Below are positions 8,400 through 17,744 of a stretch of 64,000 nt of DNA, piece after piece. A program made the translations under genes and the position numbers. Below the pieces are notes generated by a model. That model saw nothing but the letters and a program-made list of their open reading frames with translations, was not told the DNA's origin and made no database searches. Source of the stretch: JAJCYK01 sp965224285 (GTDB taxonomy: Bacteria > Bacteroidota > Bacteroidia > Cytophagales > Cyclobacteriaceae); contig OZ245043.1 in NCBI GenBank assembly GCA_965224285.1, positions 434,001-498,000 of the forward strand. Direction: 5' to 3'. Positions within the stretch are counted from its first letter, which is position 1. Each line of letters starts with the position of its first letter.

Positions 8400-9458
8400 A
8401 TGAAGATTGTTCTTGCGGTACTGAGCGCACTCCTGATAATCAGCTCATTTATTCCAGCTATTAAGGGAGAGGCCTGGTGGATCCGGATATTCGATTTTCC
8501 CCAACTTCAAATTGCCTTTCTGGTGATCATTTGTCTAGTAATATACTCAATTGGAATCAGGAAAAAGCGATTATATGATTATCTATTGATTATTGGGTTG
8601 ACTGCCAGTCTGGGATATTTAAGTTATCGCATATATCCCTATACTATTTTTGCCAAGCCACAAGTGCTTATGGCAGATAAAAAAGATCCCGATAATACTA
8701 TAAGTATTATTTCAGCTAACGTCTTTCAGAAAAATCGACAAGCCGACAAGTTACTTGAATTATTGCCAAAGTATCAACCCGATGTACTCTTGCTTTTAGA
8801 GACCAACCAGTGGTGGGTGGATCAGATGAAGGGTCTGGAGAGCGACTATCCCTACCATCGCACCATACCTTTGGAGAATACTTATGGTATGGCATTATAT
8901 TCGAAATTACCATTGTCGCAGGTGGAAATAAAATACGTGATTCAAGAGGATGTTCCGTCAATCCACGGCATGATATCACTGTCTGAAGGGACTCTAGTGA
9001 AGTTCCATTGCCTGCACCCTAAACCTCCCACCCCATCTGAGGAGTCATCATCAGCGCCCCGTGACGCGGAATTAATGATCATCGCTAAATCCTCGGGATT
9101 CAATGACCGGCCGACCATCGTTATCGGTGATCTCAATGATGTGGCATGGTCACATACCACCCGGTTGTTCCAACGGGTAAGCCGGCTACTGGATCCCCGT
9201 ATTGGGCGGGGATTTTACAACACCTTCAATGCCGATATGCCTATGTTGAGGTGGCCTTTGGATCATATATTTCATTCCAATGATTTTAAGCTGGTCGGGT
9301 TTGAGCGTTTACCGGATATTGGTTCCGATCATTTCCCAATTTTTGTGAAATTGCAATACGATACCGATGCCGAACATCAACAGCCAGAACCTCAGCCAGA
9401 GTCAGAAGATAATCAGGAAGCCTCAGAAAAGATTGAAGAAGGCTCTAAAGAGAACTAA
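8400..9458 (+). CDS. Membrane-anchored endonuclease/exonuclease/phosphatase (EEP) family protein, copy 1
   Basis: Three N-terminal hydrophobic segments are followed by an EEP (DNase I-like) fold: ISANVF, LLLLETNQWW, HCLHPKPP, VIGDLNDVAWS and GSDHFPIFVKL. These include the metal-binding Asn, Glu, Asp-x-Asn and Ser-Asp-His residues of the superfamily, so it should be an active phosphodiesterase. The domain probably faces the periplasm, as in similar proteins. I start at the ATG 8400-8402, because the frame upstream overlaps the small lmo0937-like gene. The C-terminus is a Gln/Glu/Ser-rich acidic tail. A close paralogue is encoded at 15693-16772 (both share LLDPRIGRGF and PLDHVFHS/PLDHIFHS). The substrate is unknown. 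Confidence 0.85.
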   Translation: MKIVLAVLSALLIISSFIPAIKGEAWWIRIFDFPQLQIAFLVIICLVIYSIGIRKKRLYDYLLIIGLTASLGYLSYRIYPYTIFAKPQVLMADKKDPDNTISIISANVFQKNRQADKLLELLPKYQPDVLLLLETNQWWVDQMKGLESDYPYHRTIPLENTYGMALYSKLPLSQVEIKYVIQEDVPSIHGMISLSEGTLVKFHCLHPKPPTPSEESSSAPRDAELMIIAKSSGFNDRPTIVIGDLNDVAWSHTTRLFQRVSRLLDPRIGRGFYNTFNADMPMLRWPLDHIFHSNDFKLVGFERLPDIGSDHFPIFVKLQYDTDAEHQQPEPQPESEDNQEASEKIEEGSKEN

Positions 9459-9663
9459 ACACTGAATTTTACCCTAATATTGAATTGGTCAAGCTTAGCC
9501 AGGAAGCCAAAACCATTCACTGTTAATCCAATTTTTCACAATTTGCAGGGTTGATCACAATGAACTGGTCGCTACTGGATCTCTTACACTTAAGCTGGAA
9601 TTAGGTTCGGAATTCTATCAAGATTAGACTAGCTTTCCATCAGTAAATTAGACCCTTGGAGTT

Positions 9664-10515
9664 ATGAAAATTCTTGAAAACCCTCATCTCAATCATTTGG
9701 TTTTTATCATCATAGTAGTGATAGTGGCTTGGCTGGTAGCTAAGATCATCAAAATGGCCATTAACCGACAGGTTAAAAAGTCCTCTGTGGACATGAACAT
9801 GGACCCCACCAAATTTTACTTCTTAAAAAACGCAGTTAACGCTATCATGGCAGTAGTAGCAATCATTGTGATTTTCTACTCGATACCTAGCCTGCGAAAC
9901 CTGGGCATTTCTCTGTTTGCCGGTGCGGGCATTTTGGCTGCCATTGTGGGCTTTGCCAGTCAACAGGCTTTTTCCAACATAGTTGGCGGGATTTTTCTAG
10001 TGATATTTAAACCATTTAAAGTGGGTGATGTAATACGGGTGGGAGACCATTTTGGTTTGGTTGAGGACATTACTTTAAGGCATACAGTCATAAATAGCCT
10101 GGAAAACCGCCGAATCGTAATTCCCAACTCTACCATCAGTGATGAGACGATTCTAAATTCCAGCCTTAATGACGAAATGATCTGCGCCTTTATAGAATTG
10201 GGTATCAGTTATGACTCAGATATTGACCGGGCGTTTTCTATTATGGTGGAAGAGGCCATGAAACATCCCAGCTACATCGACAACCGGACCCATGAGCAAA
10301 AAGAGGCAGGAATGCCCTCAGTGGTTACCAGAGTACTGGGTTTTGGTGATTCGTCGGTGAATTTAAGGGCACAAGTATGGGCCAACGATCATCTAACGGC
10401 GTTCAATATGAAATGCGATCTTTACAAATCCATAAAGGAACGATTCGATCGGGAAGGAATAGAAATCCCTTTTCCTTATCGGACCATTGTGTATAAGGAT
10501 CAACCGAAAAGCTGA
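9664..10515 (+). CDS. Small-conductance mechanosensitive channel (MscS family)
   Basis: The 283-residue protein has three N-terminal hydrophobic helices. The pore-lining TM3 signature is AGAGILAAIVGFASQQAF (residues about 91-108), and the beta domain follows with NIVGGIFLVIFKPFKVGD and NRRIVIPN. The C-terminal cytoplasmic vestibule domain follows. MscS channels open on membrane tension and release solutes during hypo-osmotic shock. Length and layout are those of the simple MscS type. It stands alone, with about 200 bases of non-coding DNA before it and 136 after. Confidence 0.95.
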   Translation: MKILENPHLNHLVFIIIVVIVAWLVAKIIKMAINRQVKKSSVDMNMDPTKFYFLKNAVNAIMAVVAIIVIFYSIPSLRNLGISLFAGAGILAAIVGFASQQAFSNIVGGIFLVIFKPFKVGDVIRVGDHFGLVEDITLRHTVINSLENRRIVIPNSTISDETILNSSLNDEMICAFIELGISYDSDIDRAFSIMVEEAMKHPSYIDNRTHEQKEAGMPSVVTRVLGFGDSSVNLRAQVWANDHLTAFNMKCDLYKSIKERFDREGIEIPFPYRTIVYKDQPKS

Positions 10516-10651
10516 AAAGGATTTCCATTGGTGGCCAGTTGTTAAATAGAATGGGGGTAATTACCTTGTAAGCAAACCTGCAGGTCTGAGTCTACCAACC
10601 GGCTGGGGGCGAGGATACCTGAAAAGGACTGTAATACCTAATACGATCTAA

Positions 10652-11785
10652 ATGAAAGCATCCGATTTTACTCGACCGGACAAATTGTTGCTGTCCGGAA
10701 TTAAATCATTATCAAGTCTGACTAACGTTCTTTATTCAACTGAGAAATCCACCGCCAAAGGTAAATCCGAAGTGGCTTTTATCGGCAAACGCCGCTTGGA
10801 TAAGGTTGAAAACCAATTGTATACTTATGACAAGCACTCCGCTGATTATCAGGAAGAAATATCGGAATTTGATTTTATTGATCAAGCCAAAAAAGGTAAA
10901 AATTATTGGCTGAACTTTCACGGTATTCACGAGGTCAGTACGGTGTCAAATATTGGCAAGCTACTCGGTTTGGACCGGCTAACAGTAAGGCAGATCCTGG
11001 ATACCACTCAACGGCCTAAGGTACTACTGTCGGATCAACTGTTATTTATCAGTGTTAAGTCCATTTTGAAGGAGGACTACGGTGAATTAGACGTAGAGCA
11101 GATCTCGTTTATTTTAGGCCCTCATTTTGTAATATCCTTTCAGGAGGAAAAAGGTGACCATTTCGAAACCATCAGAAGCAGGATGCTGGAGGGAATAGGT
11201 TTTATCCGCTCCTTCAATTGCGACTATTTACTTTTCCAGCTGCTGGATGCCATTCTTGATAACTACTTCGAAACCATTGAAAAAATCAATCAGGAGATTG
11301 CATCACTGGAAAAAATACTCCTAAGTGAAGTAAACCCCCATAAAACCATGCTGCTGACCATTGAGACCGAAAAGCGTTCTGCGCAATTAATAAAAAAGTC
11401 TCTAACGCCTTTTAAGGAAGCATTGTTGAATGTGACTAATAAAGATACCCCGCTTATTCAAAAAGAGAGCTTAAAGTATTTTATGGATTTGACCAATTCG
11501 GTGGTAAGCGCCATTGAAGAGGCGGAATCAACCGTAAGGACTTTAGAGGGACTGACCAATATTTACTTTTCAGCTTTGAGTCAGAAGATGAATGAAATAA
11601 TGAAAGTATTGACTACGGTAGCTACTATCTTTATTCCCATGACTTTTATCGCCGGTATTTATGGAATGAATTTCAATTATATGCCGGAGTTGCAATATAA
11701 ATATGGGTATTTTGCAGTATGGGGTGTCATGCTGGTGGTTTTTGCCCTGATGATGGTTTACTTTAAAAGAAAACGTTGGTTATAG
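10652..11785 (+). CDS. corA: CorA-type magnesium/cobalt transporter
   Basis: 377 residues. A cytoplasmic alpha/beta N-terminal domain and long helices are followed by two C-terminal transmembrane helices. The diagnostic selectivity motif YGMNF lies at residues about 337-341, between the helices, and is followed by an acidic-polar loop (NYMPELQYKYGYF) and the basic C-terminus FKRKRWL. CorA forms pentameric divalent-cation channels in the inner membrane. It is convergent with the DUF3124 gene, 21 bases apart. Confidence 0.96.
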   Translation: MKASDFTRPDKLLLSGIKSLSSLTNVLYSTEKSTAKGKSEVAFIGKRRLDKVENQLYTYDKHSADYQEEISEFDFIDQAKKGKNYWLNFHGIHEVSTVSNIGKLLGLDRLTVRQILDTTQRPKVLLSDQLLFISVKSILKEDYGELDVEQISFILGPHFVISFQEEKGDHFETIRSRMLEGIGFIRSFNCDYLLFQLLDAILDNYFETIEKINQEIASLEKILLSEVNPHKTMLLTIETEKRSAQLIKKSLTPFKEALLNVTNKDTPLIQKESLKYFMDLTNSVVSAIEEAESTVRTLEGLTNIYFSALSQKMNEIMKVLTTVATIFIPMTFIAGIYGMNFNYMPELQYKYGYFAVWGVMLVVFALMMVYFKRKRWL

Positions 11786-11806
11786 ACCACAGATATGGCG
11801 GGGATG

Positions 11807-12334
11807 TCAAGGCCTGCGGGTTGACACACCCTCGGTGGTGAAAGCAACTCCTTGTTGACCGCTGGTGGATATCATCACTGATTGTATTACTGGATTGATG
11901 TGCTTGTTCTTAGCAGACCATACCACTATGAAATTGGCACCACTGCCTCCGGTTTCATCTTCTTCCTCAATAACGTAGTCGATGGTAGCCATAGGGTGCA
12001 AGGAAATGGGAGCATCAATGTATGAAACCAAAAGTTCACCATGGGTATCAAAATAGTCTATGGTATTGACAATCAAGGTATCTTTCAAGCTGGTATTCCG
12101 AATACTGAGGGTAGCTGTAAGCAGGAATCGTACATCCCTTGACCTGCTGTAAATGTCGGAATACACGGGAACATATACGGTATCTTGAATGCTGTATCCT
12201 GTAATTGAACTCGAGGCGAGTCCGTTCTGATCCATGATTTCCTGGCCAACTGTCCCCTGATTGGGATCTGAAGGCGAACAGGCAAAGATCATTGCAACTA
12301 ATAGATATATAATGACAATAATTGAACTATTCAT
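11807..12334 (-). CDS. DUF3124 family lipoprotein
   Basis: 175 residues with a lipoprotein signal (VAMIFACSPS). The DUF3124 core follows: VYVPVYSDIYSRSRD, LTATLSIRNTS, DYFDTHGELL and GANFIVVWSA. It is a strand-rich periplasmic domain of unknown function. Its ATG lies 26 bases after the stop of the histidine kinase on the same strand, so it is likely the last gene of the receiver / NtrC / kinase operon. That association is the only hint at function: it may be an output or accessory of the signalling system. Confidence 0.85.
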   Translation of the reverse strand: MNSSIIVIIYLLVAMIFACSPSDPNQGTVGQEIMDQNGLASSSITGYSIQDTVYVPVYSDIYSRSRDVRFLLTATLSIRNTSLKDTLIVNTIDYFDTHGELLVSYIDAPISLHPMATIDYVIEEEDETGGSGANFIVVWSAKNKHINPVIQSVMISTSGQQGVAFTTEGVSTRRP

Positions 12335-12360
12335 GCTCGTAAGTTATAGAATATTACAGC

Positions 12361-13830
12361 CTAGCGCTTGAAGGAGAGAATAAAAGTAGTTCCTTCACCC
12401 ACTTCACTCTCCACTTCAATATTTCCGTTGTGGCTGTCAATAATGCTTAAGGTAGTGGTCAAGCCAAGCCCCAGGCCTTTTTTGGTACCAGTATAGAATG
12501 GGTCAAATAAATGAGAAATCTTATCCTTTTCGATACCCTCACCGTTGTCGCTGATCCTGACGATACATTCTTCTTCCGTCAGTTCAGTTTCGATCTTAAC
12601 CGTTCCCGATCCATCTTCCACCGCTTCAATAGCGTTGATGAGTACATTTAATAAAGCGGTTTGAACCTTCTCCTGGTCCACCTCAACATCACACATATCG
12701 AGCTCGTATTCTTTTATTATTTTGACATTACGCAGTTTCGCCCTATCTATGGCTAATACTAGAGCAGAGTCAACAATGTCATTTATATCATAGCGAGCCA
12801 CCTTGAGCTCATCCGGTTTTGCGGATTTCATCAATTCCTTGATGAGCTTGTCTATCCTAATGCCATTTCTGGCAATCATATCCAAGAACATATCTCTGGA
12901 TTGTTCATCAATTTCGGAGCGGAGTTGTTCAGTCGCCAAGGCAATATTAGTGAGAGGATTCCTAATCTCATGGGCAATGGACTTGGCTATCCGCTGGCTA
13001 CTGGCTACTTTTTCCATCCACTTAAGCCGGCGTTGGGACCTTTGCAGTATTTTTTCCTGATCCCTCTCAAAGGTCACATCACGGATTATTCCCACGTATT
13101 CTTCCAGGTTGTTATCCTGGTCCAATTTAGGAATGGCCCTGGCTTCCAGGTATTTTAACTGCCCTTTAACTTTTATACGATACTTCAACTCATAAGCCTC
13201 TGAATTTTTCAACGCCTCTTCAATGATATGCTCTATTTTGTTCCGGTCTTCGGGAACTATGGTTTCTTTAAAGAAATTATAGCTTGGTTTGAAATCAAGG
13301 TCATCCACCTCATATATTTTATAGACCTGTTTGGACCAGATCACACTGTCTTCCTCAGGTTTATTCAATTTCCAGGACCAGCTACCTACATTGGCTATAT
13401 CTTGGGACTCCGTTAATAGTAGTTCTTTGCGTTTCAGATCATTTTCAGCTTGTTTCTGCTGATGAAGATCTACCAATGTAAGAATGAGGTGTTCTGATAA
13501 TTTGACCAGTTGAATCAGGAGCCAGCGTGTTTTTCCATTTTGATTCCAAAAGGCTTCTTGCGATGAGGCAACTCCGGTGATCAGCACCGATCCCGCCAAC
13601 TCCAGTATATTGTTATCCTTAAAGCCGGACAGCACTTTACTGGCTTTTTCTCCTATCTCCGGACCAGCGATTCCAATCAATCGGGTGGTACTTGGATTTA
13701 CATATAGCACTTTATATTCCTTTACATCTTTCAAATCTCCTTGGGGCGCCAGAATTATCTTCCCGCTAACGGAGTGATCCAGCAGTCCTATAAGATCGTC
13801 GGAGAAGGGATGTTTAGGAGCTACAGGCAT
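12361..13830 (-). CDS. Cytoplasmic PAS-domain sensor histidine kinase
   Basis: 489 residues, no signal peptide or transmembrane helix. Two PAS-like domains (about 10-120 and 145-260, the second with a PAC end GIIRDVTFERD) lead into a HisKA domain with the H-box IAHEIRNPLTNI (His 287). The HATPase domain follows with an N-box NVLINAIEAVEDG and G-boxes ISDNGEGI and GLGLGL. It should autophosphorylate at His 287 and act on the response regulators encoded just upstream. The 1-base gap to the sigma-54 activator gene argues for one operon. The signal is intracellular (redox, small molecule or partner protein), since no membrane sensor is present. Confidence 0.95.
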   Translation of the reverse strand: MPVAPKHPFSDDLIGLLDHSVSGKIILAPQGDLKDVKEYKVLYVNPSTTRLIGIAGPEIGEKASKVLSGFKDNNILELAGSVLITGVASSQEAFWNQNGKTRWLLIQLVKLSEHLILTLVDLHQQKQAENDLKRKELLLTESQDIANVGSWSWKLNKPEEDSVIWSKQVYKIYEVDDLDFKPSYNFFKETIVPEDRNKIEHIIEEALKNSEAYELKYRIKVKGQLKYLEARAIPKLDQDNNLEEYVGIIRDVTFERDQEKILQRSQRRLKWMEKVASSQRIAKSIAHEIRNPLTNIALATEQLRSEIDEQSRDMFLDMIARNGIRIDKLIKELMKSAKPDELKVARYDINDIVDSALVLAIDRAKLRNVKIIKEYELDMCDVEVDQEKVQTALLNVLINAIEAVEDGSGTVKIETELTEEECIVRISDNGEGIEKDKISHLFDPFYTGTKKGLGLGLTTTLSIIDSHNGNIEVESEVGEGTTFILSFKR

Positions 13831-13831
13831 A

Positions 13832-15181
13832 TTATAAATCGATATTATAGGCCTTTAGTTTATTGTATAAGGTTTTCCTATCGATTTTAAGAATATCCGC
13901 AGCCCTGGTTTTATTGTTCCCGGTTTTTTCTAAAATTTCAATTATAGCATCTCGTTCCGCAATCTCTGCCACAGACTTAAGGTTGGAAGCCTCACTTGAA
14001 TATGAGCTTTGGATCTTGGTTTCAAAATATTGAGGTTCAACGATTTGATCAGGAAGAGCATCCTCAGTAATTACGTCTGATTCACTTAGAAGTACCGCTC
14101 TTTTCACCACGTTTTTAAGCTCTCTTAGATTTCCGTGCCAAAAATAGGATTTGAGCTTATCGGTGGCCTCCGGACTGAACTCTTTCACATTTTTTCCCAG
14201 GGAGGAGTTGGCGATCTTAAGAAAGTGTTGGCAGTATACCATAATATCCATGCGACGCTCCCTCAAGGGGGCCAGGCTTATTTGAAATTCATTAAAACGA
14301 TAATACAAGTCTTCTCTGAAACTACCTTCCTTTACCGATTGGGATAGATCCTCATTGGTGGCGGCCAGTACCCGTACATCTACCCCGATTTCGGTGTTGC
14401 TGCCAAGCTTTTTGATTTTTTTTTCTTGCAATACCCGCAGCAATTTGATTTGATTTTCATAGGAGAGGTTACCGATTTCGTCCAGGAATAAGGTGCCGCC
14501 GTTAGCGTACTCGAAACTCCCTTTTTTATCTGCTATGGCCCCGGTAAAGGCGCCCTTGACGTGTCCAAAAAGTTCACTTCCTGCCAAATCTTTTGGTAAT
14601 GCCCCGCAGTCAACCGCTACAAAGGCAAAGGATTTTCGTTTACTCTTATTATGAATGGCTCTGGCTACGTATTCCTTACCAGTTCCGGTTTCTCCTAAAA
14701 TTACCACCGACATATCAGTGGGTGAAATAAGGTCAATATGTTTCTGAACTTGCCGGGCTTGATTGCTAACGCCTACGATATACTGTTTCTCAATGTTGGG
14801 GATTTCCTTGGATGAATAAGAACGGCTACCCAAGGCTTCTTTGATCAGCCCCAAAAATTCATCCGGATATAAAGGCTTGGTGACATAATCATAAGCGCCC
14901 AAACGCATGGCCTGGACTGCAATCTGAACGTCACTGTATCCGGTGATCATGATAATCAGACAGTTTTGATCAATTATCTTGATCTTCTTTATGAGATCCA
15001 GCCCATTTTCATCCGGAAGCTTAAAATCACAGAGGATTAATTGAAATTTCTCATTTTTCAAAAGGTCCAAAGCCTCTTTGCCATCTTTTGCTTCAGTAGT
15101 CTTATAGCCCTCTTTATTCAGAAACCGTGACAACAAAGAGCGAATGTCTTTATCGTCATCTATTATTAGAATGTGGTTCAT
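13832..15181 (-). CDS. Sigma-54-dependent response regulator, NtrC family
   Basis: 449 residues in the classical three-domain order. The receiver has phospho-acceptor Asp 52 in LCDFKLPD. The AAA+ domain has Walker A GETGTGKE (163-170), the sigma-54 contact loop GAFTGA (210-215) and Walker B GGTLFLDEIG. The C-terminal Fis-type helix-turn-helix ends NNKTRAADILKIDRKTLYNK. All residues needed for sigma-54 activation are present. The start overlaps the stop of the receiver-only gene by four bases. A sigma-54 promoter and an upstream palindrome lie in front of the operon, implying autoregulation. The PRC-barrel gene at 20909 is a second likely target. Confidence 0.97.
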   Translation of the reverse strand: MNHILIIDDDKDIRSLLSRFLNKEGYKTTEAKDGKEALDLLKNEKFQLILCDFKLPDENGLDLIKKIKIIDQNCLIIMITGYSDVQIAVQAMRLGAYDYVTKPLYPDEFLGLIKEALGSRSYSSKEIPNIEKQYIVGVSNQARQVQKHIDLISPTDMSVVILGETGTGKEYVARAIHNKSKRKSFAFVAVDCGALPKDLAGSELFGHVKGAFTGAIADKKGSFEYANGGTLFLDEIGNLSYENQIKLLRVLQEKKIKKLGSNTEIGVDVRVLAATNEDLSQSVKEGSFREDLYYRFNEFQISLAPLRERRMDIMVYCQHFLKIANSSLGKNVKEFSPEATDKLKSYFWHGNLRELKNVVKRAVLLSESDVITEDALPDQIVEPQYFETKIQSSYSSEASNLKSVAEIAERDAIIEILEKTGNNKTRAADILKIDRKTLYNKLKAYNIDL

Positions 15182-15552
15182 TTATAACCGTTACTATTAA
15201 TGATACTTAGTGCTTCAGTAATCTGACTCAGATTAAATGGTTTCTTTATGAATTCTGAGGCGCCTTCCCTGAGAGCCTTTTCCCGCTTATCTTCATAAGC
15301 ACTGATGACCAAGAATGCACAATTGTTTTCTTTTAGGTCAGGGACCAATGAAAACCCGGATCCATCTGGTAGATTAAGATCTAACAATACAATATCCGGG
15401 CTATTGGTTTTAATTTTTTCTTTACCATCTTTTACCGTTAAGGAGCAACTTATACGGTATCCCAACTTTTTTAAAGCATAAGATAACAATATGCAAATCT
15501 CCTCTTCATCATCAATGATGAGCAAATTTTTATGGATTAATGTACTAGGCAT
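15178..15552 (-). CDS. Single-domain response regulator (receiver only)
   Basis: 124 residues making a bare CheY-like receiver: the acidic pocket IIDDEEE, phospho-Asp 58 in LLDLNLPDGSGF, the switch residue in LVISAYED and the conserved Lys of IKKPFN. It has no output domain. As first gene of the operon, next to an NtrC activator and a soluble kinase, it could be a phosphate sink or a direct protein-protein regulator of the pair. A sigma-54 -24/-12 element lies 20-33 bases before its ATG, leaving a short 5' leader of about 10 bases. Confidence 0.93.
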   Translation of the reverse strand: MPSTLIHKNLLIIDDEEEICILLSYALKKLGYRISCSLTVKDGKEKIKTNSPDIVLLDLNLPDGSGFSLVPDLKENNCAFLVISAYEDKREKALREGASEFIKKPFNLSQITEALSIINSNGYK

Positions 15553-15571
15553 CTAATTCTTGTTCAAAATC

Positions 15572-15587
15572 GCAAGGCTTATGCCAA
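15572..15587 (-). promoter_or_regulatory. Sigma-54 (-24/-12) promoter of the receiver/NtrC/kinase operon
   Basis: Read on the minus strand the element is TTGGCATAAGCCTTGC. The GG at 15585-15584 and GC at 15573-15572 are separated by exactly 10 bases, and the flanks match the consensus TGGCAC...TTGC. The expected start of transcription is about 15560, just before the ATG at 15552. The operon it serves encodes a GAFTGA-containing sigma-54 activator, which supports the call. Confidence 0.8.
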
Positions 15588-15657
15588 AAATTTTGGGGTT
15601 ATGGGGAATTACCAGCAATGAAGTTGATAATACATGTAGATAACTAACCTCGAAGAA

Positions 15658-15675
15658 TGTAGAAAAAATTCTACA
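15658..15675. promoter_or_regulatory. Palindrome, candidate enhancer (UAS) for the NtrC-type regulator
   Basis: TGTAGAA and TTCTACA flank four A bases in an 18-base perfect inverted repeat. The centre is about 82 bases upstream of the -24 GG of the sigma-54 promoter, a normal place for an activator binding site. A half-site TGTAGA also occurs 23 bases further downstream, near 15635. It could instead be a weak hairpin terminator of the EEP gene ending at 15693. Confidence 0.5.
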
Positions 15676-15692
15676 CTTTAAAAAATCAATTT

Positions 15693-16772
15693 TCAGCCGG
15701 CGCTAAGCTGAGGTGTTTTTTCATCGCCCAAAGCCATTTGGATTCGTTCTTCCGCTTCTTGATAATCCTGTTCTTCCGCCATCGGTTCATCTTGGGTATG
15801 GTGGGCATCAGCTTCAAGTGAGAGTTCTATGTATATGGGAAAGTGATCTGAACCAACAGCAGGTCCTCGTCGTAACTGTAACAGCTTAAAATGAGTGGAG
15901 TGAAAAACATGATCCAGTGGCCACCGCAAAAATGGATAAGAAGCATGGAAAGTGTTAAAGAAACCTCTGCCAATCCGCGGATCCAGCAAACCACTTACTT
16001 TCTGGAATAAGCGGGTAGTTTTAGACCATGCCACGTCGTTGAGGTCGCCCATTACTACGGTGGGCTGATCAACATCATCAATATGCTTGGCCACCACTAA
16101 TAATTCTGCATCTCTCTCAGTGGCCGACTCGTTTTCGGTGGGGCTGGGGGGCGCTGGATGCAGACAGTGTAGGTTAATGGTTGCACCTTGGTTTAATTTG
16201 ACTTTGGTGTGGATGCTGGGAACATCTTCTTCCACTAGAAATTTGAGCTCCGGGCTAATCAATTCCAGCTTTGAGTATAAGATCATACCATAGGTGTTTT
16301 CCAATGGACAGCTAATTTTATAGGGATAGTGGTTCTTCAGTTCAGCGACTTGGTCGGCCCACCATTGGTTGGTTTCTACCAGCAGTACTACATCGGGCTT
16401 TAAGTTTTCAACAACTTCAAGGGTACGCTGGTAATCACGATTATCCATGTATACGTTACAAGCAAAAAAGCTTACTGAAGATTCTCCTTGTTTGGTGGAA
16501 AGCACCTGATTGCGCGCCAAAGGCGTGTAGGGGAAAATGATCATTACCTGATAGATCAGACATAAAAGGAGCGCTCCTAGTACCACCCAATGCCAAGCCG
16601 CGGTCAAAGGATAATAATAATAACCCCAAAGACCTATAGCAATCACGGTCAAAAAACAGATCTGAGCCAGAGGAAAATCAAACCCTCTGATATACCATTT
16701 AAGGCTGGGGATCCGGGGTATAGTAGTAGCAGCCAGGCAGAAACCGGTGAGCAAGTATAAAACTACTACCAT
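15693..16772 (-). CDS. Membrane-anchored EEP-family phosphodiesterase, copy 2
   Basis: 359 residues with three to four N-terminal hydrophobic segments and an EEP catalytic domain: FFACNVY, LLVETNQWWADQ, HCLHPAPPSP, VVMGDLNDVAWS, PLDHVFHS and GSDHFPIY. The metal-binding Asn, Glu, Asp, Asn, Asp and His are all kept. It is a paralogue of the protein at 8400-9458, with long identical stretches, the same topology and the same acidic Gln/Glu-rich C-terminal tail. It lies 58 bases after the FNT gene on the same strand. The substrate is unknown; the two copies border the two-component operon. Confidence 0.85.
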   Translation of the reverse strand: MVVVLYLLTGFCLAATTIPRIPSLKWYIRGFDFPLAQICFLTVIAIGLWGYYYYPLTAAWHWVVLGALLLCLIYQVMIIFPYTPLARNQVLSTKQGESSVSFFACNVYMDNRDYQRTLEVVENLKPDVVLLVETNQWWADQVAELKNHYPYKISCPLENTYGMILYSKLELISPELKFLVEEDVPSIHTKVKLNQGATINLHCLHPAPPSPTENESATERDAELLVVAKHIDDVDQPTVVMGDLNDVAWSKTTRLFQKVSGLLDPRIGRGFFNTFHASYPFLRWPLDHVFHSTHFKLLQLRRGPAVGSDHFPIYIELSLEADAHHTQDEPMAEEQDYQEAEERIQMALGDEKTPQLSAG

Positions 16773-16830
16773 AATGATAAATCCTTAATAAAAACGGTCA
16801 TATCGCAACCTTAGAGTTATTAGTTTTTGA

Positions 16831-17622
16831 TCAATCAGAAAGTGGCGGCCGAACGTGACTAAATTTAATTAAAGCCACAAAAACTACTCCTCCGATCATA
16901 TTACCCAGGGTGGTCCACACCTGAAATTTTAAATATTGTAACCAATTAATCTCAGAACTAACCAAAAATCCTGCAAAAACTTCAATACTTCCCACTATAG
17001 AGTGATGTAATCCTCCCAGACCGATAACCGTGGTGATAAGTCCAACCACCAGAATACGGCTTATAGTTTCCTGACTGGAAGTAACCAGCCAACTTAACAA
17101 TCCCATTAGCCACCCAGCCAGTACACCGCTGAATAGAATGATCATTGAGGGGTGCTCGGTCATTTTTAAAGCCAGGTGCTCAAATGCTTCATTGTTAATT
17201 ATGCCCATATTTGGGCCTAGAAAAGTTAAAAGATAACTGAAAAGGTACCCACCAATTAGATTGCCGATATACACAATTCCCCATAACCTCATTAAACTGC
17301 GTATACTCGCGGAACGATTGATTACCGGGAGCACAGCCAGGGTAGTGTGCTCTGTAAATAATTCTGATTTGCCGATCACCACAAATATAAATCCCAACGG
17401 GTATCCCATTGAAACTAAGATATGCAAGTTGCTGTTAGAGAGATCATCAGCGTACAGCGTATACAAAATCCCCATGAGAAACAGACTAAATCCCACTTCT
17501 AACCCCGCTGAAAACGAGGATAACAATAATCCCAAACGAGAACGGCTGTGTTCGCGCAGGCCGGTTTCAATTTGCTCCGCTAGGATAACATCTATTTCTT
17601 TTGGTTTATCAGGACTTTCCAT
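16831..17622 (-). CDS. Formate/nitrite transporter (FNT) family channel
   Basis: The protein of about 263 residues has six hydrophobic segments. Family features include GYPLGFIFVVIGKSELFTEHTT (with LFTEHT replacing the usual LFT-N-M) and GVLAGWLMGLLSWLV. The N-terminal EQIETGLREHSRSRLGLLLS matches the YfdC-like branch, whose transported anion is not defined. I start at the ATG 17620-17622; the frame further upstream opens with a TTG and adds seven residues. It is divergent from the dehydrogenase gene at 17745 and may be cotranscribed with the EEP gene downstream. Confidence 0.88.
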   Translation of the reverse strand: MESPDKPKEIDVILAEQIETGLREHSRSRLGLLLSSFSAGLEVGFSLFLMGILYTLYADDLSNSNLHILVSMGYPLGFIFVVIGKSELFTEHTTLAVLPVINRSASIRSLMRLWGIVYIGNLIGGYLFSYLLTFLGPNMGIINNEAFEHLALKMTEHPSMIILFSGVLAGWLMGLLSWLVTSSQETISRILVVGLITTVIGLGGLHHSIVGSIEVFAGFLVSSEINWLQYLKFQVWTTLGNMIGGVVFVALIKFSHVRPPLSD

Positions 17623-17744
17623 AAGCAATTCAAATATGTCCAATATTAGTTAAAAATTTTTGATGATTTTGGTATACAAAATGAATTTCAAAATCATTGG
17701 TATAGTTATAGACTAGGTTATAAAAACTTAAAACAACTAATTAT

